This document shows positions 22,090 to 34,600 of a DNA stretch of 64,000 bases, piece after piece. The notes under the pieces were generated by a model. It did not search any database and was not told the origin of the DNA. It worked only from the letters and a program-made list of their open reading frames with translations. The translations under genes and the position numbers were made by a program. The stretch is from the NCBI RefSeq assembly GCF_011397635.1, contig NC_064764.1:40042955-40106954 (forward strand). The letters are read 5' to 3'. Each line of letters opens with the position of its first letter. Positions within the stretch are counted from its first letter, which is position 1. The DNA is from Epinephelus fuscoguttatus. Taxonomy: Eukaryota > Chordata > Actinopteri > Perciformes > Serranidae.

Positions 22090-25000
22090 CTGGAAAGCAC
22101 ACAGGAAAGAAATAATCCTCATAAAGCCCAGTTTATTCATTATTGTTCCCGCGAGGCTCCTGTTGAAAGAGAGTTCTTTGATTATCCTGACATAAAGTAC
22201 AGCAAACTTTCTCTCAATCTTTTTGTGGAGGAGCTGTTTTGATGAAATTTTGCACACAAGATCTGCGAGGCAATCCCCTACAGGCTCTTTGCTCAGCTAT
22301 ATGAGAGAGAAATAAGGAATTCTAGAGTCTTCTAAAGCTCTTCTGTCTGACCACTTTGGCATCTCTTTCCTACAACTACCCACACCGCCTGGGACTGGAC
22401 TCGTGGTTCTCCCTGCCACAGGCTGGTCCGGCTGTAAGGCCAGATGATCAGAAATGCAGGCCTGGGCAACAGTGAGGGGCAGATGAAAGAGCCGTCACAC
22501 AACCAGGCAGGAGATTGGCTTGGGCAGGTAGTGACAGAACGGAAAGACCTGATCAGCACGTTGGTAAAATATAGACCGGGGCAGGCGGATGCAGCCTGAC
22601 ATGGATTGAGGATGTTGTGGGATTCCGATTGTGCCCGCAGCGGCAGTGCCAGGACTGAAGGTCTGAGATTTTTGGGGGTATTTTAGCCTTAACCTCGGAC
22701 TGGTGAAATCGCCCTGCTGTGGCTGCTGTTTGGATGGGCAGTTAGATGGGATGAGAGATTTACTACCAGACAGAGAGTGGCCCATAAACTGCGCTATTTG
22801 ACCTCTTTGACCCGTCAGCTACAGTAGAGGAGAGCTGTGGTGCTACTGTATGCCTGGCAGTCTGTGGTAACCCAATATCAGCTCATCAAGGCACAACTTG
22901 ACATTTTGTGCCCTTTACCCAAGTCTGTCTCTGTAGCGCAAGATACATGCATGAATTTAATTATACTCTGTATCAGTTAGATGTCACTAAAGGGTAACCT
23001 TCCATCCAACGTCATCTGAAGATTTCAAGCTCCTTGTAACTACATGTGAACGAACTGATTCATTTCTACAATTAATCAATGAGCACAATTTTGCTGCATG
23101 TTTTATTTATGTATACATGCTCGCCAGTGAAAGTAAAAATAAAAGCCCACCCCCAGATTCACTCTCGTTTGTCCTTACACGTCACTGTATTTTCTTTCGG
23201 TGCTGTGTCTTTCAGATGCATGTTGCTTATGGTCTGTCACCTGGTCACTACCTTTTTATTCACACACCTAATGACTGACAGATCAGTTCTCCATCCCGTG
23301 ACTCAAACTCAAACAAACTGCTGCTGAACACAGAATGGTCACAAACAGACACATACACAAAAATGCACTTCTTTGCCTGGTGGAATCAACTAAATCCTGA
23401 AAAGGCTTGTAAGCAGTCTGCATCTCGTGTGTGTGAAACATAAACTCCCGTTCCATCTGTGGTGCAATGATTGGCGAGTAGGCTACCTTATCCCTTGCTG
23501 TCGGACAACTGCCGTTGTGTGTGTGAGCTCAGCCAATAACTAAATGTCATCGGTAAAAGAAGCGAGAGGTGTGTTGCAGTAGAAGTGCATGTATTTTATT
23601 GCAAATGTACTCAAGCATGGGCAGCATGGTGGTGCAGTGGTTAGTACTGCTAACAGGAAGGAGATTACCGGTTCCAACCGGAGCCCTTTGTTAGCGTGGA
23701 TTTTCTCCAACTTTCCCCCACAGTCCAAAGACATGGACTTGCCTTGTAGGTAGAAAGGTGTGAATGTGGCACGAATGATTGTCTGTCTCTGTAGCCATTT
23801 TGACACAAAGATTGCGCTATAGAGCCGCTACAGAGTCACTTCTTTATGCCACCTTTGCATTTTAAAACACAAACAAAAGACGGCGGCATCATGTTGCTGC
23901 CGTGTGTGATTTTAGACAGCATACTGGCATCACAGAATCAAAGGAGGTGTGACAGTTGTGACATTTAACAGCATCAGCCTTTAGTGTGACATATAACACA
24001 CGCATTGGCAGTGCTTTATAAACAAAAAAAAAAAAAGGCATAACATGACAGTAACATTCATCTACCATCTCTGTTCTATAGCAGCTGATCTCACCCTCTG
24101 CTCGGAGAGTAAGGAGCTCCCAGACCTCATTTCTTTCCCAATTTGCAGACATTTTCGGCTGCTATTCTTCTTTGAGTTAGCTGCTAACTGCTACAAGATA
24201 CTTTTTAAATCTCCCGCAGCAGGTCACACACATGACACGTTGTCAAAACGCTGCACCCATGCCGCCTATGATCCCGTTTGCTGGCTGTCCCTGCTGTCTG
24301 TTACTACCTCTGTTCACGGCTCAGAGGTGAGACAACTCTGTTGCCCCATTTTGCGACTGTACCAGAGCAGAGCAGAGCAGTGAGGCGGAAAATCGGTGTA
24401 AAATTCCCGCCTTGAGCAGGCAGTGTAAATGGAGCTAATGTGTCAGCCCTGTGATATGGTGTACCGCGCCTCTAACCCAACGTCAGCTAGGATCAGCGCC
24501 AGCTCCCCCGCAACCCTGTGAAGGATGAGCAGTTACAGATAATTAATGGGTGTACTCAAACAAGAGTAAAAGTATCTAAGAAATCTTGTGAAGTCTACTT
24601 TTAGAAGTCCAATTTATGTTAAAGAATACTCAACTACATGTAAGAGAGTAAATGTAACGTGCTGCTACCCATCACCGGCAATAAATCACAGAAAGGATGA
24701 GTATCATTTCATATAGTCTGCACACATGTAGCAGCAGTAAATGCTTAAGTGCAGCAGGTATTGAACATGACGTTCTGTTTGTGTTCCTTGTCCTGTTGTG
24801 AGTGGCAGCTATTCACTGGTTTTTGGCAACCAGTCAAGTATCAAACTCAGCATGTCAATCCAGACCAATTAAACAAGGGCGGGACTGCGCTCGTTTGGCT
24901 GCGGGCCGAGAGTCTGTCAGTCTGGCCTGGGTTCAGCGCTCCCGGAGAATTTTCCTCTCTGATTGACAGAAGCCTAATGACATACAGTGTGTGCTTGTGT

Positions 25001-28000
25001 CAGGCTTTCATGCCCATGTTCTCTTTGTCCTGTCTGCACACAACACACGTACATGTGTTTGATATATTGCTCAATCCATAGTAAGTAAAGGTTTGTGCCC
25101 AGAAAGAAGGGAAAATACTTTCTTACTCACACTTAAAGACACACACACACGTTTCCCACAAACTACAAGTATCAGCAGGATTTGAATGCCAGGAGCTACA
25201 GTATCACTACGTACCACACATAACTTCCTGCCTACATACTTGAAGCACGTAAAGCCTTTGATTTAACGCAGACTAAACAGACAATCACAGTCCTTCTAAG
25301 AAAGGATGAGGTGGGCAACGCTTGTCACATGTCTGATTTTAGGTTTGGTTAACCAGTGTTGAGCCAGACTAAAAAAAGGCGTGAGAAACTGTAGAAACAC
25401 TCTCCGCTCAGCTCACCAGATTCTTCGGTCCAGCCCGAGTAGCTCTGTTCTGGGTCTGGGGTCAGGTGAGCCAGGGGGGGTTGTTGTCCAGTTTGATTGG
25501 ACGGCTGGTGTCTAAAGTCTTCAGGTGCCAAAACTGGATTCTCTTCTCCCTGAAAACCTCCCTCCTGTGTCTCTTTCTCACTGCGTCTGCCTTGACCCTC
25601 GAGCCTGTCCAGGAAGGCTAAGTTCACCCTGTCAAAATATAATGAATCAAAAAAATGGTTCACATAAAACTAACTAATGCTGTACTTTATAACTTTACAT
25701 GCTGGCAGGCTGTAACGGGCAGTGAGTGGGATGTGTTTGACAGCTTTTTAAACTTCTATACCCACTAAAATATAGTGAGGTCAGTAAACTGCCTCTTAAC
25801 ATTCGGCGACCCGGCCAGTCTAATTCCAAAAGGATGAACAAAACAAACGATTAATCTTGTTGAGTCGATTTTTCCTGCGTAGTGTGTATGCAGCTTTAAT
25901 GCTTCTTTATTTCCACCGAGCAGAGAGTCCTTCATCACTCTGATTTCTGCATAAAACAATTTATACATTTACATACCTCCGGTGTTCCAGCTGTTGGTCT
26001 CTCACACTTTTCGACTCCTTCTGTCTCTGTTGAGTCTCCATGGCCTCACTCTGACAAAAAACATTATTCAGAGTTATTCAGAGTACAAGCAGGGGTGGGT
26101 AGTAACGAGTTACAAGTAACGCACGTGAGTAAAAAAGTATTTTTTTTGAGGAATGAGTACTTTGTAAGTTCCTTTTTTAAAACTGTATGTCTACTCTTAC
26201 TCAAGTATATTTTTGAGCCAGTAATCTACTTTTTACTTCACTACATTTGTCATTTACCTTCGTTACAACTAGTCTGCTCTAAATGCAGGAATTTAAGTTG
26301 AACATTAGGCGGTGCGAGGCACGTCTCTACTGCAGATGGCAAGATGCCAACGGAAGAAAAACAAACACCATGCTGAAGTGCCATGTTCTGAACCTGCTGA
26401 ACAAAAGCAAGCACCAAACCTCCACTCCTGACCTGACCCCGACCGCGAAGATCATGTCGGCGCCAGGTCGAAACGAAGAGCAAGTGGGAGCTGCCATCGA
26501 CCATCCCTGGCCACATCTCGCCACAGTTTTTGTGCCAAAATCCATAAAAAATAACACTTACTCGATGAAGTGCCTCCTGTGCCTGCCAAAAAACCAGGAG
26601 ATCCTTGCTTTCAAAAACTCATCGTCGAATCTCTGCAAGCATATTGAAGTGAGTACGCACATAGCCTGCTATATAAAAGAAAATATTGAGTAATTTTTTA
26701 TGGCAGTAATTGTACTTTTACTTGAGTACAGATTTTCAGTACTCTACCCACCCCTGCTTACAAGATAATACGCCCTTAGAAACTGAGAAAGACAAATAAT
26801 TTCTTATCAGTATGACTTGTAAAGGTTTTTATCAGAGGATAATCTGTAGTAAACACATTACTGACCCACCGCACTCCTGATAAAGAAACTGTTAGAGCTG
26901 TGGTTTTAAATGGAAAGTGCAGCCTTCAGTGTAGCAGATAGGGCGTGCACTGTAGTCTCTGTGATCTTTGACAGTTGGGTCTTGATCTGTAAATGTGGCT
27001 GTCATTTAGTTCCCAACATATTTGTGGTCAAATTTATGGGTATACTTAGAGTAATATGACTGTTTACACTACATTAAATTGATTTTTATGCCTCTGCATC
27101 AGCGATAATTGTGGCCATGTTGTCTATCCCATTCTCAAGAACGCCTTGATTGAGTTTTTTAAATTTGGCGCAAACATGCACTTGGACTCAATGATGAACT
27201 GATTAGATTTTATGACCCTGGTCTCACTCCGAAGTTGTCAAAATCTGGCGCTTGGGCAGTGACTTGCAGCGTCAGAAATCACAGAAAAAGGCATCCTTTA
27301 ATGTTGCCATGGTACGCGGCTGATGGCTGTTATAGTTTGGCCGGTGGCGTCAGAGGAAAACATGGCGGGACAAGGACGAAAGTTAAGGCAGCGAAAGTGG
27401 ATAGTGGATAGGTGGATAGGTCCAACAAACACCGACTTTCAACTGAGAGAGAAGTGTTTGCGTCCCGTAAGATTCTTAAGCCAAACCCTACCACATGTTT
27501 TTGTTGCTGAAGGAAAAAAAAATGTCAATTCGCAGTGTTTTACTGACAAAGTGCTTTTATTTTGAAAGAGACTGTATGTAAACGTTAAATTTCCTGTGAG
27601 AACCGGTGTGAATTTTGAAAGAGGACAATGCATGGAACAGGCTGAAGTTGACATGGCATCCCAGAACGTCAACAACCAACACACCCAAGGCACCTTGGAC
27701 ATCATATGTGGACGTGGAAAGTCCATGATGAAACGTCAATATGTGACGAGGTCACAGTGAGGATGTGTTGGTTTTAATGGTCAAAGGTCAAGTTCACTTC
27801 GACCTTGTATGTCTATTCTTGTGAATGTGATGTCAATTTGGCACAAACATCCACTTGGACTCAATGATGAACTAATTAGAATTTAGGGGTCAAAGGTCAA
27901 GGTCACTGTGACCTTACATCCATCTCATTCTTGTGAACGCAATATCTCAAGATAGGGAGTTTCCTCAAATTTTGGCACAAACATCCACTTAGGAATAAAC

Positions 28001-29116
28001 CAATTGAAGTTTGTTTCTTCACCCACTTTGGTCCAGACTGAAATATCTCAACATCATCTGTGTTTAACTGATGAGCAGGTGGCTCCTGGTATTGTAGCTT
28101 CAGCCACCAGTGTATGAATGTGTGAGTAAATGGCTGAATGTGATTTGTAGTGTAAAAACGCTTTGAGTGGTCAGAAGACTAGAAAGGTGCTACACACAAG
28201 TGTAAGTCGATTTTACCGCAGGGATCCACTGGATTTAAATGGGACACAATCCCTCTCTAGGTGTGGAAATTAAAACATGGCAGCAGCATGTAGTAATACA
28301 CAGCAGAGTGAACACATGCACTAAATATGAGCATAGCAAATGACAGCACATCCTGAGTAAAACATATACGAGGGAAATGTCAAGAGGATGACTGCATTAA
28401 GGATTCTGGCAACAAAGCTGCAGCACAGGCAGCTGAAAAATGTGCCAAATCTGAAGACATACAGAGATGAGTGCCAAAAGCAAGCACAGGAGGTAGGAGT
28501 TCAATGAGTTTGTTTCCTGTCTTGCGCAAAAACCAGCTCTGTATAATGTGTGCTGTTAGTTGTTGCTGGCACGAAGCAGCTTTCTAAGAAGTTTATAGTT
28601 TATAGTCAATATTGCTCAATGTGAATCTAATGGAGTGGTGCAGAGAGAAGTCCTGGGTTAGCATTTTTACTCTTCTTGTTCCCTTGTCTCAAAGTCAGTT
28701 TTCTTTTGAACAGGTTTTTGGTTAGACGCCTGAAATGAGGTCTGTGGTTAACACAAGCTTAAGAGACCATCACGTTTTGTTCTATGACATAAAATAGGTC
28801 AGTAAACACCTCACTGTGAATTTTGAAGCTTTTACATGTCTAACAAGAGGCTAAATGAGGCTACAGAACGTCGTCATGGCAATGACGTAAAGGTCATGTG
28901 ACTGTAGTGGAGTTCATTTATAGGCATATATTAGCTTTTTACTTCTGGTGATTGAATTTGCGCTTCAGAAAGTGTTCATTTAATCAGAGGGCACGGATAA
29001 CGCACTCCTCCAGACTCAAGAAATCGAAATCAACCTACGTATTTTACAGTTTATATGTCTGTTTATCTCCCCTACCTGACTCACCTCTTGATGCATATAC
29101 ATACAGTCATGACACT

Positions 29117-29150
<34 letters not shown>

Positions 29151-29803
29151 CTCCCTGACTGTTTTTCTTTAGTCTTTTTTGTCCAACATTCCTTTTCCCT
29201 AATTCATACCTTTTTGTTTTATCTCAAAATGTATACTTAAGCTGGGATGTGTTTGGTGTATTGTAATTTTTTTGTTGTTTGCCTGTAAGCTGCATCGGCA
29301 CAGCTGTAAAAAAAAAAAAAAAAAAAAAAAAAAATGCATAAGTTTTAAAGGTGATCATTTGTGAGGATTATCTTGCTGAGCAAAACACAGAAGTATCTTA
29401 AACGTTTGTTTTCCACAAAGCTTATCTGAAATAATCCAAAATCCAGCGGGGAAAATCCCGTAAGCTTTGTGTTGATGGAAGCAGGACGATGTTAGAGAAG
29501 TATTTCACCGCTGGAGAGATGGTCTTTTCATAAAACTAAGCTGGGAGCAGGAAGATATGAGCAGGGATATCTAGGCACTGGTTAGCCTGAGGGCAGTTTA
29601 CCACAGTTGATTTACACATACTACCCACATTGCTATGATACAGAGCTGGTTGAAACTTGGCGGACTGTCCCTTTAACTTTCTGGTTGGCCTTCAAGTAAA
29701 CATCATCCCTGCAGCTCTGTGTTGGCTGTGATTTCATACTGAAAAAAAAGTCTATTTTCTTTTTCTTTTAAATATACATCCGGTACATACCATCTCTCAC
29801 ACG

Positions 29804-29844
<41 letters not shown>

Positions 29845-29979
29845 CCCTCCGTTTCACTCTCTGTTTTCCTGTCCGAGGGGAGCTAATGGCCGAGGGAAGT
29901 GGTTATTTAGGATGGCACGGGAGGAAGAAGGAACACAGAGCCCACCTGTGTGAGCTCCCATCAAAGCTTAGCTTAAAAT

Positions 29980-30016
<37 letters not shown>

Positions 30017-31585
30017 CACACATGTATACACACCGCACACACACGCCCACAAATAGAGGATATGAAGGGGAGATCAATCTGTCTCATGGAGCCATTGTAG
30101 AAAGAACAACAGATCCCAGGGTCCCAGCGAGAACCACATCAAGAAGTTTGACTTTTGCTGCTCCGCGGCCGCAAGCTTTCATCTGCTAATCTGTGACGTC
30201 TATCTGAGGGAGCTGCAGCCTGGGAGAGTCTGCAGAGGAGAGGAGAGGAGAGGAGAGGAGAAAGGAAATGAAAGGACAGGAGGGGAATAAAAAAGGCAAA
30301 AAGAAGTGGAAAGGAAATGAAAGGAGAGAAAAGGACAGGACACGAGAAAGGACAAAACAATAGGAGAGAAGACAAGAGTTAAAGGAAACAAGAGGACAGA
30401 AAAGGAATGAAAAGAAAAGATGAGAAGAGAAAAGGAAAGGACAAGAGAGAAGGTGAGAAAGAGACAATGGGATAAAAATTAAGAAGAGAGGAGAAGGAAG
30501 AATGAATGAAAATAAAAGGCAAGAAGAGATGTGGAAAGGAATATTAGCAGAAGAAGACAGGAGACGAGATGAGCAATGAGAAATGGAAATGAGAGGACAG
30601 GGGAGGAAAGAAAAGAAAATGTATGAAGAGAAGTGGAAAGGAAAATAAAAAAATAAGGGAGAGAAAAGGACAGGAGATGAGGTAGGAGAAAACAAGGGGA
30701 GAGGAAAGAAAATGAGGGGACAGGAAAGGACAGGAGAGGAAAGGAAATACAGAAATTAATGACAAGGAAAAGAAGCTGAGAAGAGGAATGTAGACAAGGA
30801 AAGGAAAGGAGGGAAAAGGAGAGGAGACAGGAGGAGAGGAGAACACAGAGGTAAGATGAGACAGGACAGGAGAGGAGACAAGAAGACGGGAGATGGGAAA
30901 GAGATTTGAAGAAAAGAAGTAAGAGGACAGGTAATGTCTGAAAAAAGAAGTGGAAATGAAAAGAACGTTGGCAAGAAAAGGAAACGAAAGGAGAGAAGAC
31001 AGGAGGTGAGACAGGACAAAACAAGGGGAGACGCGAATGGAGAAAAGGAAATAAGGGGACAGGAGAGGAAAGGAAGAGAGAAGGTGGGAAGAGAATTAGA
31101 AAGGAAAAGAAAGGAGAGAACATGGCAGGAGATGAGACGGGACAAAACAAGGTCAGAGCAAAGGAAAGGAAATGAGAGGACACCAGGTGGGAAGAGAAGA
31201 GGAAAGGAAAAGAAAGGTGAGAAAACAAGGAGAGGAGAGGAGAGACTAGGTGAGAAGAAGGCAGGAGACGAGGTGGGAGAAAACAAGGGGAGAGGACAGG
31301 AAAGGAAATAAAAGAGTAAATGAATGAGAAGGAAGGAATAACTGAAAAGAGGAGAGGAATGCAGACATGAAAAGGAAAAGAAAGGAGGGAAAAGGAGGCA
31401 AGATGAGACAGGAGAGGAGATGAGACCAAAAAAAACAAGGGGAGACGAGGGGACAGGAGAGGAGGAGGAGGAGAAGGAGGAAGAGGAGAAGACGTAAGAG
31501 GTGAGGAAACAAAGCGAGGAGTGAAATGAGGAGGCGGGAAGAGATGAGTCTTTGTTGCTGTCTGTAACCCTGGTATCATCCGGTG

Positions 31586-31628
<43 letters not shown>

Positions 31629-34600
31629 ATCATAACACAGAGACTTCTTTATTACTGTAACTGACTGCTTTCTGTTTCTCTCGACACTAACGTTTGACCC
31701 GAGCTCTCTCTCCTCTCCTCTCTGTCTCACCCGCTGAAAGATTTGCGTCAGGTCTGTGTGAGAAAAAGACGCAGTGAGAGAAAAGAAATGCACAACAATG
31801 AGAAAAGCCCAGAAAGAAAACATTTCCTGCGTCCACCGAGGGAGCTGCGTGTGCACTTTTAACGGTGCTGTCAGTCACCACATAATCCGCTCACAGCAGA
31901 GCGCAGTGCGGAGTACAGCGTGCCCTCGGGCTGCTTCCTGCACACTCTCTGCTTCTTCTGCTTCTTCTTCTTCTCTGGTACAACATCAGTGAGAGCCGGG
32001 GCTGGGTGGAGGAGCGCAGACACTATTAGCACCGTGTCTGACTCTTTGACAGAAGCTGTCAACACTCTCCAATAAAAGTGTTTTCTGAGCTAAGAATAGC
32101 TGTGACCTCTTCACATTTATTGATTTTAAGATTTATGGCAGCAATTGCAGAATTAAAAATAATAGTTGATTAAGAGGAAAGTTATTCACAGTGAGGGCGA
32201 GAGGTTGCCCTCTTCCACTGATTGGCTGGTGAGGAGTTTGGGATTACTCCAGGTACTTTTACCAGCGCAGGTTATTCCACTCTATTCTGTCTGGTGCAGA
32301 CTCCCCTCACAGTCTTGTCATGTTGTGTCTCTGTTTCTGCTCAGTGTGAACTCTGGGAAGTCCCTTGAACTCCGCCCTCCGCTCATTCCCTCCCAGGAAA
32401 ACTAACAGGCAGAGAGGAAGAGGGGCTGAGAAAAGAGAAAAGGAAGCAGAGAAAACAAAAGAGAGTGAAAGGAGCAGACAGACAGACAACACGGAGAGGG
32501 AAAATCAGTGGCCTATTCCTCTGTGTATTTACACTTCCTTTTACTCGAGCGTGAGCTCGCCGTACCGCTGTGTGCCCCGGCTCTGACCAGGACATAATTG
32601 CAGGGGGATCTGGCTCCTCACCCCGCCCGGCCAACTGGGGATACCGCTTAATACCCGCGCTGCCCCGGACGATGAAACCTCCGCACCCCAGAGTATTTAT
32701 TCAGAAAACAGCTTACAAAGGCAGATCTATTGGTGTGAATCACCACAGAGCTTCAGTCTCCGACCCCACAGCCACAGATATGAGGCTCGACACTGAACCC
32801 TGGGACCTATAGAGCAGGCGTGTGTGCTTTCAGGCCCTGACCCACACTGATGCCGTGTGTACAAACAAAACACATGAAAGCACATACAAGTGCAAACACA
32901 CACATTGTGCGGTTGCTGGCTTACCCTCGATGACGTGTGTGTGGCGCTGCTGGATACCGGCGGACCCGATCTCTCAAACCTCTGCAGAAACTTCTCAGTC
33001 TTCCTGTAATAAATACAAACATTACATCGTCCGGATTTCAAAAACACAAACACGGAAACACAGACTAATAATAAGGTATGAAGGGGTTTTCGTTTACTCC
33101 GCAGGCCCGGGGTGCTGGCAGTCCCACAAGGTTGACCAAGTTTGTTTGTCCCTCCCTGACGCCACTCTCCTCTCCCCATTCACAAGCCTCTGATCTGCTG
33201 TCCTGCTCCATCTCCATAGCCCCGTTTCTAAATCTCTTCATTGTTTCTCCGGGTTCACACATTGGTCTGCCGTCTCCTGTTTTTGTTTCTCTTGTACGGA
33301 GGCCAGAGATGCTACTTGACAAGCCATTTCCCCCCGAACCGACTGTGTATAATATTCCAATAACATCTTGACTGTCAGGGTAATTGATTTAAAGAGTCTG
33401 ATGCTCTGTTGGAGAATACGGCATGGAAAGCTTGTGCAGACAGAAGACACTCTAAATCATTATTGTATATACATCCAATGCATTATCCAAAACCCTGCGG
33501 CCTCTTTAAAGGAGCAGTCCACTGAATTTACAAGTCAGAGTCAATTCACTCGTCACAAGTGCTGATCATGTCCTCCGTGACTCTGGAGGAGCTTTGTAAA
33601 ACATCAGTCAGGTATCCCAAATGTGTGTCACCTCATGCTGCCTGTTTTTGGCCAGAAATTTGCACTTGAACACACCGCAAAGACTACAGCCAACGACCAA
33701 CTCACACGTACGTTCTGCACCTGTGTGAGAGGAAATACACCACACCACACCACACCAGCAGACAGCGGGAGTCTGTATTCAAAAAGGGAAACCGCAAGGC
33801 CGACAGGATGGATTCAAGTTGTTAGCCAGTTAGCACATTGACGGAGCAACCTGATGATGGTTACAAACTGTTTCTGCTAAACAGCTCAATGGCTAAAAAA
33901 ATATTCTTACTGGTTTAACAAGTTTGTTTTGATCTCACACCCTCTTAACTGAAGTTGTTTGCTGTCCTCACTTCCATTTCTCTGAACTGCCAATCAGAGG
34001 GATTCCTCTCACCAGTGGGCTCAGCAGAATCATTCAAAAAGCAGCCAAACAAAACAAAAGGGATGCTCTTTCCACCCGATAAACATCTGCTTGGTTTGTC
34101 AGGGCCTTTAGGATTTCTCATAAATAAACCCGTGTTAAAGACGAAGTGTGGAGTTGTCACCAGGTGGTCATTTGTCCGACTGACTCTTCCTCTACTCTCA
34201 CCAGCAGGTTAGCACGTAGCTTTGAGTAAAATGTCTTTCTGGAAGGATCACTTTGACCCTTGGTTCATGCCTTCATGTTCCCACAACTGTACTTTGTGTT
34301 TAGCGACTGTGGCTCAGGAGACAGAGCACTTGTATAGTCCCTGGTCCTTGCAGTCTACATACATACATCAAACTGGCCTTAGGCATGATACTGAACCCCA
34401 GATTGTCTCTGGTGGTCTGATGAGCAGGTGGCACCCTGTATGGTAGCTGTACGTGTGTGAACGGGTGAACACTTTGAGTGGTCGCTTAGACTAAAAACAC
34501 ACTATATAAATGCAGCCCATTTACCATTTAGTCCTAATTGACTAGGGATGCACGATAATATCGGCACGTCATCAGTATCAACCAGTATCGGCTTTAAAAT

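Larger units (their letters stand above)
22090..25416 (-). other. epsti1: epsti1 intron 9
   Basis: No further exon is recognised. It contains a SINE split by a Harbinger element (23,619-24,550). About 22.3-23.5 kb is unique-looking sequence without named elements. Confidence 0.7.
26758..32924 (-). other. epsti1: epsti1 intron 7, main part
   Basis: I found no convincing exon here. A mammalian-like exon with SWAYRDSLKAEENRK was looked for on the minus strand. The only phase-compatible candidate, around 31,694-31,735, is low-complexity. The intron holds the ERE-bearing repeat, the 'gtagtgtaaaaacgctttgag' repeat (28,080-28,210), poly-A, CA arrays and the polypurine tract. Confidence 0.65.

Noticed and set aside
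31694..31735. Phase 0-0 candidate micro-exon reading RVRQRGEERELGSN
   Set aside because: Acceptor and donor are acceptable, but the content is low-complexity purine repeat and does not match the missing mammalian segment.
30479..31856. Minus-strand open frames of 366 and 384 codons rich in Ser, Phe, Leu and Pro
   Set aside because: They lie wholly in the polypurine tract, where the pyrimidine strand cannot make stop codons. There is no splice logic, domain or codon structure.
32383..32634. Candidate missing epsti1 exon with 'MSWSEPGHTAVRRAH'
   Set aside because: Superficial likeness to SWARSWAYRD, but the phase does not fit exon 7 (phase 0 end gives an immediate stop) and no good acceptor exists.
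33065..33322. Minus-strand frame of 85 codons considered as an epsti1 exon before exon 7
   Set aside because: Exons 6 and 7 already join in phase using the 'CGTCAG|gtcagc' donor; this frame needs a different phase and has no family similarity.
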